Assembly: GCF_000485905.1 (NCBI RefSeq)
Contig: NC_022664.1
Span: 248,001 to 312,000 of the forward strand
Direction of reading: 5' to 3'
Source: Spiribacter curvatus
GTDB lineage: Bacteria > Pseudomonadota > Gammaproteobacteria > Nitrococcales > Nitrococcaceae
DNA length: 64,000 nt
The translations under genes and the position numbers were made by a program. The notes under the pieces were generated by a model. That model worked only from the letters and a program-made list of their open reading frames with translations, had not been told where the DNA came from and made no database searches. Of this stretch, positions 16,790 to 25,883 are shown in pieces (position 1 is the first letter of the stretch; every line of letters begins with the position of its first letter).

Positions 16790-18979
16790 CTATAGTGCCT
16801 CGACTGGATCGACATCCACCGACCAGCGGACCTGTCGTGCCTCGGGGATACGTGAGAGCCCCGGCAGCCAGCGGCTCAGGAATGTCTGCAGGCTGTTCCG
16901 TGAATCGGCCAGCAGCATGAGCTGGGCGCGATGACGGCCGGCCCGGCGCTCCATTGGCGCCGGATAGGGTCCGAGCCGTTCGATGGCCGCATCGCCGGGC
17001 GTCTGCTGCATCGCCGCCTGCAGAAAGGCGTTGGGTGCATCGCGTGCGGTCGCCTCGGCACGGATCAGCGCCATGGCCCGCGCGGGTGGCAGCCCGGCCG
17101 CTTCGCGCTCCGCGAGGGCCGTGCGCGCGAAGGCACTGTAGCCGCCGTGTAGCAATTGCTGGAGCAAGGGGTGCTCCGGGTGGTGCGTCTGGATGACGAC
17201 CTCTCCGGGTCGGTCGGCACGGCCGGCTCGCCCGGCCACCTGCACGATCTGCTGGGCGAGGCGTTCCGGTGCCCGGAAATCGGCTCCGAACAGGCCCTGG
17301 TCGGCGTCGATAATCGCCACCAGTGTCACGGCGGGGAGATGATGGCCCTTGGCGAGCATCTGCGTACCCAAAATCAATCGGGTCTCGCCATCCCGGGCCT
17401 GACGCATGGCCTGTTCGAAGCTGCCCCGTCGGCGCGTGCTGTCGCGATCGATGCGCACCGGTGGCGTGTCCGGGAAGGCGTCGGTCAGTGCCGCCTCGAT
17501 CCGCTCGGTCCCCAGTCCCAGAGCACGGAGATCGACGCTGCCGCAGCTCGGGCAGTGATGGGGGATGGGCCGTTCGCGGTCACAGTGGTGACAGTGCAGT
17601 CGCCGGCGGCCACGGTGATAGGTGTAGCGGGCGTCACAGCGGTCACACTCGGCAAGCCAGCCGCATTCATGACAGATCAGAGTCGGGGCGAACCCGCGTC
17701 GATTGAGGAACAGCAGGGCCTGGCCACCGGCGTCGAGATGGCCGCGGACCCGATCAAGCAGGGGCTGCGACAGGCCGTCCCGGGTGGGCTCGCCGCGCAT
17801 ATCCAGAAGCTGCAGCGATGGAGGCCGGGCATCGCCCGCTCGTTGTCTGAGCGGGTAGCACTGATAGCGGCCCGTCGTGGCGTTGGCAAGGCTCTCCAGC
17901 GACGGCGTGGCCGAGCCCAGGACCACGGGGATATCCAGCCGGTAGCCGCGTAGGACCGCCAGGTCCCGCGCGGAGTACCGGAACCCCTCCTGCTGCTTGA
18001 GCGACGGGTCGTGCTCTTCATCAATGACGATCAGCCCGGGATGCTTGAGCGGCGCAAATACCGCCGATCGAGTCCCGATGACGACATCCGCCTCGCCCGC
18101 CCGGGCGGCGAGCCAGGCGTTGAGCCGCTCACCATCCGCGAGTCCGGAATGGAGGATGGCGATCCGCCCGGCAAGGCGTTGCTGGAAGCGGCTGACGAGT
18201 TGCGGCGTAAGACCGATCTCGGGCACGACCACCAGCGTCTGGCGGCCCAGCGCGAGGGTGCGTTCAATCGCATCCAGGTAGACTTCGGTCTTACCGCTAC
18301 CGGTGACGCCGTCAACCAGGATCGCCTGGTGTCCGGCGCCCGGCTGAATCGCCGCGGCACTGCTCTGCTGTTCTGCATTGAGGACCGCGCCGGGTTCGTT
18401 CGACAGGCCCTGGAGCAGACCGTAATCGGGCGCGGTCACCGTTTCGGCAAGGCCCTGTTCGACCAATCGCTTGAGCGCCGCCCGAGCATCGCCACTAAAA
18501 CCGGCGAGCTGGACTGCGGTCAGGGTTTTGCTCTGCTGCAGCGCCTCCAGCAGCATCGCCTGACGCGGCGCACGCCGGCTGCGCGAATCGATCTGTGCGG
18601 CCTCGCCGGATTCAGTGATCCGCCAGCCGGTCTCAACGCTCGGTGTCGCACTCTGTCCCCGACGCAGTCGCGCCGGCAGAGCGGTCAGATAGGCCTCGCC
18701 AACCGGGTGGTGGTAATAGCGGGCCGCCCATTCGATCAGCTCGATGGTCGCCGGGTCGAGGAGCGGGGCGGAATCAAGGACCTCGGTCACTGCACGGAGA
18801 CGATCATCGGCAAGATCGCTCGCCTCAGGCCGGGAGGTGACCATCCCCACGATGTTGCGTCGGCCCAGGGGAACGCGGACCCGCGCCCCGATCACCGGTG
18901 CCGGACCGGTGACGGGGAGACGGTAATCAAGGGCGTCGGTGAAAGGCCCCGCCACGGCGACACGAATGACTTCGGTCAT
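16790..18979 (-). CDS. priA: Primosomal protein N' (replication restart helicase PriA)
   Basis: A superfamily 2 helicase that loads DnaB at stalled forks. The 729 residues show an N-terminal DNA-binding domain, Walker A DGVTGSGKTEVYLDAIE, a DEEH box (VIDEEHDPSLKQQEGFRY), and a cysteine-rich zinc module (CHECGWLAECDRCDARYTYH, then CHHCDRERPIPHHCPSCG) with the expected eight cysteines. The ATG at 18979 begins MTEVIRVAVAGPFTDALDYRLP, the usual PriA start; the longer frame upstream runs into the preceding gene and is not family-like. It is 66 bp upstream of argS. Confidence 0.95.
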   Translation of the reverse strand: MTEVIRVAVAGPFTDALDYRLPVTGPAPVIGARVRVPLGRRNIVGMVTSRPEASDLADDRLRAVTEVLDSAPLLDPATIELIEWAARYYHHPVGEAYLTALPARLRRGQSATPSVETGWRITESGEAAQIDSRSRRAPRQAMLLEALQQSKTLTAVQLAGFSGDARAALKRLVEQGLAETVTAPDYGLLQGLSNEPGAVLNAEQQSSAAAIQPGAGHQAILVDGVTGSGKTEVYLDAIERTLALGRQTLVVVPEIGLTPQLVSRFQQRLAGRIAILHSGLADGERLNAWLAARAGEADVVIGTRSAVFAPLKHPGLIVIDEEHDPSLKQQEGFRYSARDLAVLRGYRLDIPVVLGSATPSLESLANATTGRYQCYPLRQRAGDARPPSLQLLDMRGEPTRDGLSQPLLDRVRGHLDAGGQALLFLNRRGFAPTLICHECGWLAECDRCDARYTYHRGRRRLHCHHCDRERPIPHHCPSCGSVDLRALGLGTERIEAALTDAFPDTPPVRIDRDSTRRRGSFEQAMRQARDGETRLILGTQMLAKGHHLPAVTLVAIIDADQGLFGADFRAPERLAQQIVQVAGRAGRADRPGEVVIQTHHPEHPLLQQLLHGGYSAFARTALAEREAAGLPPARAMALIRAEATARDAPNAFLQAAMQQTPGDAAIERLGPYPAPMERRAGRHRAQLMLLADSRNSLQTFLSRWLPGLSRIPEARQVRWSVDVDPVEAL

Positions 18980-18995
18980 GCGTGGCGGTGGGCCG

Positions 18996-19409
18996 CTAGC
19001 GCATCTGAATGCCGCCGCCGGGCATGCCACCACCCCCGCCGGGGGCGCCACCGCCGCCCATCTGATCCGGCGTCATGATCTTTGACGCCTGCTCACGCTG
19101 CATTTCCTTGAGCTGCTCCATGGTCTGCTCAAGCGCGGCCTGAGCGGCCGGCGGGAAAGCATTCATGGCCTCTTCGAGGCTGTTGGCCTCGAGCTCGAAG
19201 TTGAGCGGCAGGGCACCGGCCGGCGTCATGACCTGCGTACTGCCCACGTACAGCACCGGCCGGCTGTCATCCGGCTGCCCATCGCGGGTAACCGGACTGA
19301 GCCGCTGAATGCTACCGACCTGACGGTCGGTGAAGTTCTCTTCCTGGTAGAGCCCATCGGCATTGACCGTGAGCTGATCCAGGGTTTCCTGGGTTTCCGG
19401 ATCCGTCAT
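18996..19409 (-). CDS. Conserved hypothetical protein with a glycine-rich tail
   Basis: I do not recognise a named domain. The 137-residue product is soluble and has three parts: an acidic N-terminus (MTDPETQETLDQLTVNADGL), a compact middle with many beta-prone residues (about 25-70, VGSIQRLSPVTRDGQPDD and PVLYVGSTQVMTPAGALPL), then a helical segment (about 75-110, SLEEAMNAFPPAAQAALEQT) and a Gly/Met/Pro tail ending GGGIQMR. It lies 18 bp after pntB and 16 bp before priA on the same strand, so it is co-transcribed with both. Codon use looks like its neighbours. Function unknown. Confidence 0.75.
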   Translation of the reverse strand: MTDPETQETLDQLTVNADGLYQEENFTDRQVGSIQRLSPVTRDGQPDDSRPVLYVGSTQVMTPAGALPLNFELEANSLEEAMNAFPPAAQAALEQTMEQLKEMQREQASKIMTPDQMGGGGAPGGGGGMPGGGIQMR

Positions 19410-19427
19410 GTTGACTCCCGTCTGTTT

Positions 19428-20921
19428 CTACAGGCCCTTGACGGCCTGGACCATGCCGCCGGCGACCTTCTGACCGTCGCCGAACACCATGCGTGTATTG
19501 TCGCCGAAGAACAGATGATTCTCGACGCCCGAGAAGCCTGCGCCGCGGCCCCGCTTGATGACCATGACGTTCTCGGCCTCGTCGACATTGAGGATCGGCA
19601 TGCCATAGATCGGGCTGGACGGATCGTCCCGCGCCGCAGGGTTGACCACATCGTTGGCACCGATGACCACCGCCACGTCAGTGGTGGCGAACTCCTCGTT
19701 GATGTCTTCCATGTCGAAGATCATGTCGTACGGCACACCGGCCTCGGCCAGCAGGACGTTCATATGACCCGGCATGCGCCCCGCCACCGGGTGGATGGCG
19801 AACTTCACCTCGACGCCACGATCCTGCAGCAGCTCCACGAACTCCCAGATCTTGTGCTGGGCCTGGGCGACAGCCATGCCGTAGCCTGGCACGATGATGA
19901 CGCGCTCGGAATAGGCCATCATGATACCCGCGTCTTCGGCCGAGATATCCTTCATCTCGCCCTCGGGGCCCTCACTGGCTGCCCCCTCGGTGCTGCCCCA
20001 GCCGGCGAACAGCACATTGGTGATGGGCCGGTTCATGGCCTTGGCCATCAGCTGTGTCAGCAGCGTACCCGCAGCGCCTACCACCGTACCGGCGATGATC
20101 ATGGCGGGGTTGCCGATGGCATAGCCCTCGAAGCCCACGGCCAGACCGGTCAGTGCGTTGAACAGGGATATGATGACCGGCATATCGGCGCCGCCGATGG
20201 GAACGGCGACGAACAGCCCGAACAGCAGGCCGAGTGCGAAGAAGATGGCCACCACTGCGACGCTGTCGGTGAAGAAGGTCAGGATGCCAAAGCCGACGGC
20301 CAGCGCGAACACGATGATGTTCACGATCTGCTGTCCTGGCACCAGCTGACTACGCTTCATTCGACCGTCGAGTTTCGCCCAGGCGATAAGCGAGCCTGAG
20401 AAAGCCACCGTGCCGATGAACGCACCGAGGATCGCCAGGATGGCAACGTCGGCACCGAGCGCCGCGGCGATACCGACACTGCCAGCGCCCTCGGCACGCA
20501 GGGCCGCCTCGGCGGCCTGGACGCTGATGTCGGCATCCATCGCGAGCCCCTCGGCCCGGACCTGCAGATCATTGGGCAGCGTACGCAGTGCCCGCAGCAT
20601 CTCGACGCCGGCGATGGCCGCAGCGGCGCCACCACCCATACCGTTGTAGAGCGCCACCATCTGCGGCATTTCGGTCATTCCGACGCGGCGGCCAGACCAC
20701 CAGGCGAGGCCACCGGCACCGGCGATGGCAATCACGATGAGGATATAGTTGGTGACGCCCTGTACCGCCGGATGCAGGAAGGTCACGAGCGTCGCCAGGA
20801 TCATGCCGACGCCCGCCCACATGATGCCCTTGCGGGCGGTCTTGGGCGAACTCATGGCCTTGAGGCCGAGAATGAACAGGACCGCCGCGAGGAGGTAACT
20901 CAGCTGGACAACGAAGTTCAT
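19428..20921 (-). CDS. pntB: NAD(P) transhydrogenase subunit beta
   Basis: Membrane subunit of the proton-translocating transhydrogenase that makes NADPH from NADH. The 497 residues start with about nine helices and end with the NADP-binding dIII domain (VIIVPGYGMAVAQAQHKIWEF, then GANDVVNPAARDDPSSPIYGMP and the KRGRGAGFSGVEN loop). It overlaps the upstream subunit gene by 4 bp. It is last of a three-gene set in the split, three-polypeptide arrangement. Confidence 0.95.
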   Translation of the reverse strand: MNFVVQLSYLLAAVLFILGLKAMSSPKTARKGIMWAGVGMILATLVTFLHPAVQGVTNYILIVIAIAGAGGLAWWSGRRVGMTEMPQMVALYNGMGGGAAAAIAGVEMLRALRTLPNDLQVRAEGLAMDADISVQAAEAALRAEGAGSVGIAAALGADVAILAILGAFIGTVAFSGSLIAWAKLDGRMKRSQLVPGQQIVNIIVFALAVGFGILTFFTDSVAVVAIFFALGLLFGLFVAVPIGGADMPVIISLFNALTGLAVGFEGYAIGNPAMIIAGTVVGAAGTLLTQLMAKAMNRPITNVLFAGWGSTEGAASEGPEGEMKDISAEDAGIMMAYSERVIIVPGYGMAVAQAQHKIWEFVELLQDRGVEVKFAIHPVAGRMPGHMNVLLAEAGVPYDMIFDMEDINEEFATTDVAVVIGANDVVNPAARDDPSSPIYGMPILNVDEAENVMVIKRGRGAGFSGVENHLFFGDNTRMVFGDGQKVAGGMVQAVKGL

Positions 20922-21226
20922 TCCTGGGCCCCCTTCTTCTGCTCATCCTTGCTCTTGAACATCTCGAGCATCCGCTCGGTGACGACATAGCCGCCAACGG
21001 CATTGCCCGCGGCGAGCAGCACGGCGATGAAGCCGATAATCTGCTCCGGCAGCGTCTCGGCATGACCGAGTACCACCATCGCGCCGACGACCACGATCCC
21101 GTGGACGAAGTTTGAACCCGACATCAGTGGTGTATGCAGGATGACCGGCACCCGGCTGATGACCTCGAAGCCGGCAAAGCCTGCCAGCATGAATATATAG
21201 ATTGCGACAAAGCCTTCGATCGCCAT
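20918..21226 (-). CDS. pntAB: NAD(P) transhydrogenase alpha subunit, membrane part (PntA2)
   Basis: The short subunit (102 residues) that carries the alpha-side membrane helices of transhydrogenase. Three to four hydrophobic helices are visible with the conserved PLMSGSNFVHGIVVVGAMV segment, and a charged tail follows. In enterobacteria this part is fused to the NAD-binding domain; here it is separate, as in alphaproteobacteria and many halophilic gammaproteobacteria. It overlaps pntB by 4 bp and pntAA by 1 bp, so the three are translationally coupled. Confidence 0.93.
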   Translation of the reverse strand: MAIEGFVAIYIFMLAGFAGFEVISRVPVILHTPLMSGSNFVHGIVVVGAMVVLGHAETLPEQIIGFIAVLLAAGNAVGGYVVTERMLEMFKSKDEQKKGAQE

Positions 21227-22356
21227 TACTTGTCTCCTTCCATGCGCTCGCGGGTCGGCGCATGACGGGTCTCGCCGTCGTGGGTCAGACAGCTGTCGGC
21301 CACCACCTGGTCATCCCAGTCGAGGTGGATTTCGCCATCCTTGATGATCAGACCCAGCAGGTTGACCAGATTGCGGGCGTACATCTCGCTCGCGTGGGTG
21401 GCAGCCATGCTGGGGATGTTCTTCGGTCCGGCGATGGTCACGCCATGATGGGTCACATCCTTGCCGGCCTCGGTGAGCGCGCAGTTGCCACCGGTCTCGG
21501 CCGCCATATCGACGATGACCGCACCGGCCTTCATCCGCTCCACCGTTGCCTGATCGATGATCTTCGGTGCTGGACGGCCGGGAATCGACGCCGTCGTTAT
21601 CACGGCATCCGCCTGCGCGATGTGCTGAGCGAGGATTTCCGCCTGGCGGGCCTTCTCATCCTCGGTGAGCTCGCGCGCGTAGCCCCCTTCGCCCTCGGCG
21701 CTGACGCCGGTATCGATGAACTTGCCACCCAGCGACTCGACCTGCTCGCGCGTGGCTGAGCGCACGTCGTAAGCCTCGACGATGGCGCCGAGGCGCTTGG
21801 CGGTGGCGATGGCCTGCAGGCCCGCTACACCGGCGCCGATGATCACAACCTTGGCGGGGCGGACCGTGCCGGCCGCCGTGGTCAGCATCGGGAACAGCTT
21901 CGGCGACAGATAGGATGCCAGAAGGGCGCACTTGTAGCCGGCGATGTTGGCCTGCGAGGAGAGGGCGTCGATGCCCTGCGCCCGGGTGATTCGCGGCACC
22001 AGTTCGAGTGCGAAACTGCTCACACTGCGCTTGTTGAGGTTACGGATCCGGCTGTCACCCTCGTGGGGCGTCAGAAACCCGAGCAGCAGGCTCTTCTCGG
22101 GGAGCTTGCCGGCCTCCTCCACACTGGGCGGCTGAACGCGCAGCACAACGTCCGCTTCGTTGTAGAGCGCGGTCTGGTCATCGGCCCAGCTGACGCCCTC
22201 GTAGAGATCATCGGGAAAGCCCGCGGCCTCCCCGGCACCGCGCTGCATGCGCACATCAACGCCAAGCTTGGTGAACTGCTTGAGCACGCTGGGCACGAGG
22301 GCGACGCGCTTTTCTCCGTTGGCCGTTTCCTTGGGGACGGCGATGGTGATACTCAT
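21226..22356 (-). CDS. pntAA: NAD(P) transhydrogenase alpha subunit, NAD-binding part (PntA1)
   Basis: The soluble dI domain that binds NAD(H) on the cytoplasmic side. The 376 residues resemble alanine dehydrogenase: MSITIAVPKETANGEKRVALVP at the start, the NAD loop KVVIIGAGVAGLQAIATAKR, and the mobile loop region TASIPGRPAPKIIDQATVE. It is first gene of the leftward pntAA-pntAB-pntB-unknown-priA-argS-SPOR run. A possible -10 (TAGAAT, minus strand, 22406-22411) lies 50 bp upstream, without a clear -35. Confidence 0.95.
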   Translation of the reverse strand: MSITIAVPKETANGEKRVALVPSVLKQFTKLGVDVRMQRGAGEAAGFPDDLYEGVSWADDQTALYNEADVVLRVQPPSVEEAGKLPEKSLLLGFLTPHEGDSRIRNLNKRSVSSFALELVPRITRAQGIDALSSQANIAGYKCALLASYLSPKLFPMLTTAAGTVRPAKVVIIGAGVAGLQAIATAKRLGAIVEAYDVRSATREQVESLGGKFIDTGVSAEGEGGYARELTEDEKARQAEILAQHIAQADAVITTASIPGRPAPKIIDQATVERMKAGAVIVDMAAETGGNCALTEAGKDVTHHGVTIAGPKNIPSMAATHASEMYARNLVNLLGLIIKDGEIHLDWDDQVVADSCLTHDGETRHAPTRERMEGDK

Positions 22357-22564
22357 CGAGCTAACTCCTGTCCTTTGGCGGTCGCTTTCGACCGTCGGAT
22401 CGTGGATTCTACAACATCTGCGCGGGTAAACACCCCCACGCGTATCGGGTCATCCGGAACCGCCCGGGTCATTATGCCGTCATACTTGCAGACTAGCGTA
22501 AACCGCTGGATGATCAGGAATTGTCGTTCCTGTGCGGGGACACGTGTGACAAGGGGACTTGGGC

Positions 22565-23167
22565 ATGATGAGTCTGCAGCAGCCGATCCTGCGAACTGAC
22601 GTATCCGGCATGCCGCTGGAGTGGATGACTTACCAGGACGCGGTCCGCCTCTATCACCTCGATCAGGTGGCCTATACCTGCGGCCACACGCTGTATCGCG
22701 TCCATGGCGGCTACAGCGCCCGTACCGGGCTGCGCAGCGTGGTCGACGTCAACTCGATCATCGCCACCGCCGGTGCGATGCAGACCAGCCTCAAGGGCCA
22801 TCCGGCTTATCGCCCGCCGCTGAACAACGCCACGCTGTTCCGGCGGGATGACCATCTGTGCCTCTACTGTGGTGAACGCCGGCCGGTGCGTGAGCTCTCC
22901 CGCGACCATATCAAGCCCATCAGCCGCGGGGGCGTCGATACCTGGTCAAATGTGGTGACCGCCTGTAAGCGCTGCAATAACCTCAAGGGCAGCCGGACGC
23001 CGGAACAGGCTGGCATGCAGCTGCTGGCCGTGCCCTTCGCTCCCACCCATGCCGAGTACGTCTATCTGCAGGGACGCCGGATTCTGGCTGATCAGATGGC
23101 CTTCCTGCGCGCCCATTTCCCGCGCCGCAGCCCGCTCAGGCAGCGGCTTGAGTCAGTCACCGACTAG
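22565..23167 (+). CDS. HNH endonuclease family protein
   Basis: A stand-alone HNH nuclease of about 200 residues. The C-terminal half has paired zinc cysteines and the HNH core: CLYCGERRPVRELSRDHIKP, then SRGGVDTWSNVVTACKRCNN, with catalytic His in SRDHIKP and Asn in SNVV. The N-terminal half (1-90) is a conserved extension without a known motif. The ATG at 22565 follows AAGGGGA by 7 bases; a TTG at 22559 and an ATG at 22568 are alternatives. It is flanked by oppositely oriented housekeeping genes and shows no sign of a restriction, toxin or phage context. Proteins of this type are common in gammaproteobacteria; their role is unsettled. Confidence 0.82.
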   Translation: MMSLQQPILRTDVSGMPLEWMTYQDAVRLYHLDQVAYTCGHTLYRVHGGYSARTGLRSVVDVNSIIATAGAMQTSLKGHPAYRPPLNNATLFRRDDHLCLYCGERRPVRELSRDHIKPISRGGVDTWSNVVTACKRCNNLKGSRTPEQAGMQLLAVPFAPTHAEYVYLQGRRILADQMAFLRAHFPRRSPLRQRLESVTD

Positions 23168-23171
23168 CACG

Positions 23172-23954
23172 TCACTCAGCCGGCGGCGCTTCCATTTCAT
23201 CGAAAAAGTCGGAGTAGGCATCGTCCTCGACCGACACTTCGCCGTCGTTGATCTGTCCGCGCCGATACTGCCGGTAGGCCGATCGGGTGAAGACATAGGG
23301 ATCCACTGCGGCATCGTCACGGAACCGCGCCGCACCGGCGACCTGTGCCCGGGTGTTGACGACATTGAGCGCAGTCAGGGCGCCGAAGGTCAGGGTGTCC
23401 AGCGTCACGTAGGTGAGGACGTTGGTGTAGTGCGCCACTGGATACTGAGTGACATCACGGGTATCCGAGGGACCGAACAGCGGCAGCACCAGATACGGGC
23501 CACTGTCGACACCCCAGACCCCCAGCGTCTGACCGAAGTCCTCGGCACGACCCTCGAGCCCCAGCCAGGCCGACGCCGGATCGAACAGCCCCAGTAACCC
23601 GACGGTGCTGTTCACCACAAAGCGGACCGACTCGCGGCCGGCGTCCACCGCCTTCCCCTGGAGGAGGTCGTTGAGCACATACCCGGGGGCCTCGAGGTTG
23701 GTGAAGAAATTATCGACGCTGGTGCGCACGCCGTCGGTGGTCACGCGCGTCCAGCCCTCGCTGGCCGGCTCGAGGGCATAGGTGTCGAGCCCTTCGTTGA
23801 AGTCATAGACCCCGCGGTTGACCCCCTCGATGGGGTCATTCGCCGACGTCCCACCACTGGTTGCACAGCCGCTCAGCGCGAGGGCGAGCATGAGCAGAGC
23901 GACAGCGCGTGTGAGCGTTGTCAGCGATGGGCGCTCAGGGATTCGGTGGCTCAT
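23172..23954 (-). CDS. mlaA: Outer-membrane lipoprotein MlaA (VacJ family)
   Basis: MlaA removes mislocalised phospholipids from the outer leaflet and passes them to MlaC, keeping outer-membrane asymmetry. The 260-residue precursor has a lipoprotein signal ending in the lipobox LSGC (about residues 27-30), then the family core DPIEGVNRGVYDFNEGLD, NFFTNLEAPGYVLNDLLQGK and GPYLVLPLFGPSDTRD. A long acidic C-terminal tail follows. It overlaps the start of the same-strand reductase gene by 4 bp. The mlaFEDCB genes are not in this window. Confidence 0.94.
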   Translation of the reverse strand: MSHRIPERPSLTTLTRAVALLMLALALSGCATSGGTSANDPIEGVNRGVYDFNEGLDTYALEPASEGWTRVTTDGVRTSVDNFFTNLEAPGYVLNDLLQGKAVDAGRESVRFVVNSTVGLLGLFDPASAWLGLEGRAEDFGQTLGVWGVDSGPYLVLPLFGPSDTRDVTQYPVAHYTNVLTYVTLDTLTFGALTALNVVNTRAQVAGAARFRDDAAVDPYVFTRSAYRQYRRGQINDGEVSVEDDAYSDFFDEMEAPPAE

Positions 23955-24970
23955 CGGGTTTCCGGTGCTGCTTCGAAAGAGTCGTAGAAAAGCCGGTCGG
24001 CAGGCAGGCCGGCTTCGGCAAAGGCGGTCTTGGCCGCGTTGATCATCGGCGGCGGCCCGCTCATATAGACATCGAAGCCGCTCAGGTCCGGATGGTCACG
24101 GACCACCTGTTCATGCACAAAGCCCGTGGAACCGCTCCACTCGTCCTCCGCCGCCGGGTCGGAGAGGACCGGCGTGTAGGCGATGTTTGAGTGCTGCGCT
24201 TCCCACTCCCGCGGGAGTGCGTCGAGATAGAGATCGGGGCGGGCCCGTGCCCCCCAGTAGATATGCATGGGACGCTTCACGCCGGTGTGCAGTGCCTGTT
24301 CGACAATCCCCTTGACCGGTGAGAAGCCGGTGCCGCCGCCTATCAGGATCATTGGTCGGTCGCTGTCATCGCGCAGGAAGAAATTGCCCAGCGGGCCCTC
24401 GAAGCGCAGCAGTGCCCCTTCCTTCATGTCGTTGAAGACGTAGCCGGAGAACAGCCCACCGGGCAGATGGCGGATATGCAGCTCGAGTAATTCGTCATCA
24501 TGCGGGGTGTTGGCAAGGGAGAAACTCCGCCGCTGACCGCCGCGCAGGAGGAAGTCGATGTACTGTCCCGGCAGGAACGCCAGGCGCTTGTCCCGGGGCA
24601 GCTTGAGGAACACCCGTCGCACGTCCGGCGCGCAGTCCTCGACCCGCTCAACCCGGGCGGGTAAACGCTGTGGGCGGATATCACCGGCATCGCGCACCTC
24701 ACCGACGCGGATCACCAGATCGCTCGTCGCACGGGCCTGGCAGAACAGGGCCTTGCCGGCCTCATCCTGGTCGCCGTCGATGGCGGGAGGGAGGCCGTCG
24801 GGGTAGGCGATGCGGCCCTCGACCACATCCCCCATACAGGTCCCACAAGTGCCGCCGCGGCAGCTGTAGGGCAGCATGAGACCCGCGCGCATCGCGGCGT
24901 CGATCACGCTCTCGCCATCATCGACATCAAAGGCATGGTCGGTCTCGGCAATGCGCACCTGATAGCTCAT
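23951..24970 (-). CDS. 2Fe-2S ferredoxin / FAD / NAD(P)H oxidoreductase (CDP-6-deoxy-glucoseen reductase-like)
   Basis: A three-domain electron-transfer flavoprotein of 339 residues. A plant-type ferredoxin domain (1-90) has CRGGTCGTCMGDV and a fourth cysteine in LFCQARA; an FAD domain (about 100-200) has RRSFSLANTP; an NAD(P) domain (about 205-335) has LIGGGTGFSPVKGIVEQ. This matches AscD/RfbI-type reductases and many phenol or benzoate reductase components. No sugar-deoxygenation or oxygenase genes lie nearby, so the annotated CDP-sugar role is unlikely here; it is more likely a general reductase for a partner elsewhere (inference). mlaA overlaps its 3' end. Confidence 0.82.
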   Translation of the reverse strand: MSYQVRIAETDHAFDVDDGESVIDAAMRAGLMLPYSCRGGTCGTCMGDVVEGRIAYPDGLPPAIDGDQDEAGKALFCQARATSDLVIRVGEVRDAGDIRPQRLPARVERVEDCAPDVRRVFLKLPRDKRLAFLPGQYIDFLLRGGQRRSFSLANTPHDDELLELHIRHLPGGLFSGYVFNDMKEGALLRFEGPLGNFFLRDDSDRPMILIGGGTGFSPVKGIVEQALHTGVKRPMHIYWGARARPDLYLDALPREWEAQHSNIAYTPVLSDPAAEDEWSGSTGFVHEQVVRDHPDLSGFDVYMSGPPPMINAAKTAFAEAGLPADRLFYDSFEAAPETR

Positions 24971-25039
24971 GAGTTGCCTCCGTTAATGGCCGAATCGGGC
25001 CACTGGCTGATTGCATTGATCGTCATTGTACGGGCCTGG

Positions 25040-25804
25040 CTACGCAAAGCGGGCGGCGACGGGTGTGTGATCCGACGGCCGCTCCCACGTGCGTGGATCA
25101 CGCTCGATGGTGCTGGACTGCAGGCTGGCCGTGATCGCCGGGCTGGTCAGGATCAGGTCGATCCGCAGGCCTCGGTTGCGTTTGAAGTTGTTCATTCGGT
25201 AGTCCCACCAGGAAAACGCCATCTCGGGCTGCTCGAAGGCACGGAAGCTGTCCGTGAAGCCGAGATCCAGCAGCCGCTGGAGTGCTTCGCGCTCGGGCGC
25301 CGAACAGAGAATCTGATCACGCCAGGCGTCGGGATCGTGGACATCGGCATCAGTCGGGGCAATGTTGAAGTCCCCCACCACGACGACCCGCTCGTGACGC
25401 TCGCATTCCGCGGCCAACCAGTCCCGGAGCTTTTTCAGCCAGTCGAGCTTGTACCCATATTTGTCACTGTCGACGGCCTTACCGTTCGGCACATAGAGAT
25501 TGATGAAGCGCACCCCATCCACCGTGACGCCCAGGACCCTTCGCTGTGGATCCTCGATGCCGGGCAGATCGGTGATGACGTCGCTGATTGGCGAGCGCGC
25601 CAGAACGGCAACGCCGTTGTAGGTCTTCTGCCCGGTGAAGACGACCTCATAGCCGGCCTCACGGATGGCCTGCCGGGGAAACTTCTCGTCGGTCAGCTTG
25701 GTTTCCTGCAATCCGAGGATGTCCGGTTGTGCCGATTCGAGCCATTCGAGCACGTGCGGCAGGCGGACATTCAGGGAGTTGACGTTCCAGGAGGCAACTT
25801 TCAC
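25040..25804 (-). CDS. xthA: Exodeoxyribonuclease III
   Basis: A DNA repair enzyme acting as an AP endonuclease and 3'-5' exonuclease. The 254-residue product starts at a GTG (25802-25804) giving VKVASWNVNSLNVRLP, the invariant ExoIII start. It contains LGLQETKLTDEKFP with the metal-binding Glu, VVVGDFNIAPTDADV, and the C-terminal WERPSDHTPVAARF with the catalytic Asp-His pair. The longer open frame upstream overlaps egtD and is rejected. A CCGGAG sequence precedes the GTG, and a TACAAT -10-like hexamer sits at 25843-25848 on the minus strand. Confidence 0.95.
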   Translation of the reverse strand: MKVASWNVNSLNVRLPHVLEWLESAQPDILGLQETKLTDEKFPRQAIREAGYEVVFTGQKTYNGVAVLARSPISDVITDLPGIEDPQRRVLGVTVDGVRFINLYVPNGKAVDSDKYGYKLDWLKKLRDWLAAECERHERVVVVGDFNIAPTDADVHDPDAWRDQILCSAPEREALQRLLDLGFTDSFRAFEQPEMAFSWWDYRMNNFKRNRGLRIDLILTSPAITASLQSSTIERDPRTWERPSDHTPVAARFA

Positions 25805-25883
25805 GGATGACGGCTCCGGTGGGGGTTTGCATGATGCGGCGAATTGTAACGGCTGCCGGTCTTCGGCGCAGTGCACAATGCCG

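Noticed and set aside
23951-24970. Role in CDP-deoxysugar synthesis for the ferredoxin reductase
   Set aside because: No dehydrase or other deoxysugar genes nearby; the family name reflects similarity only.
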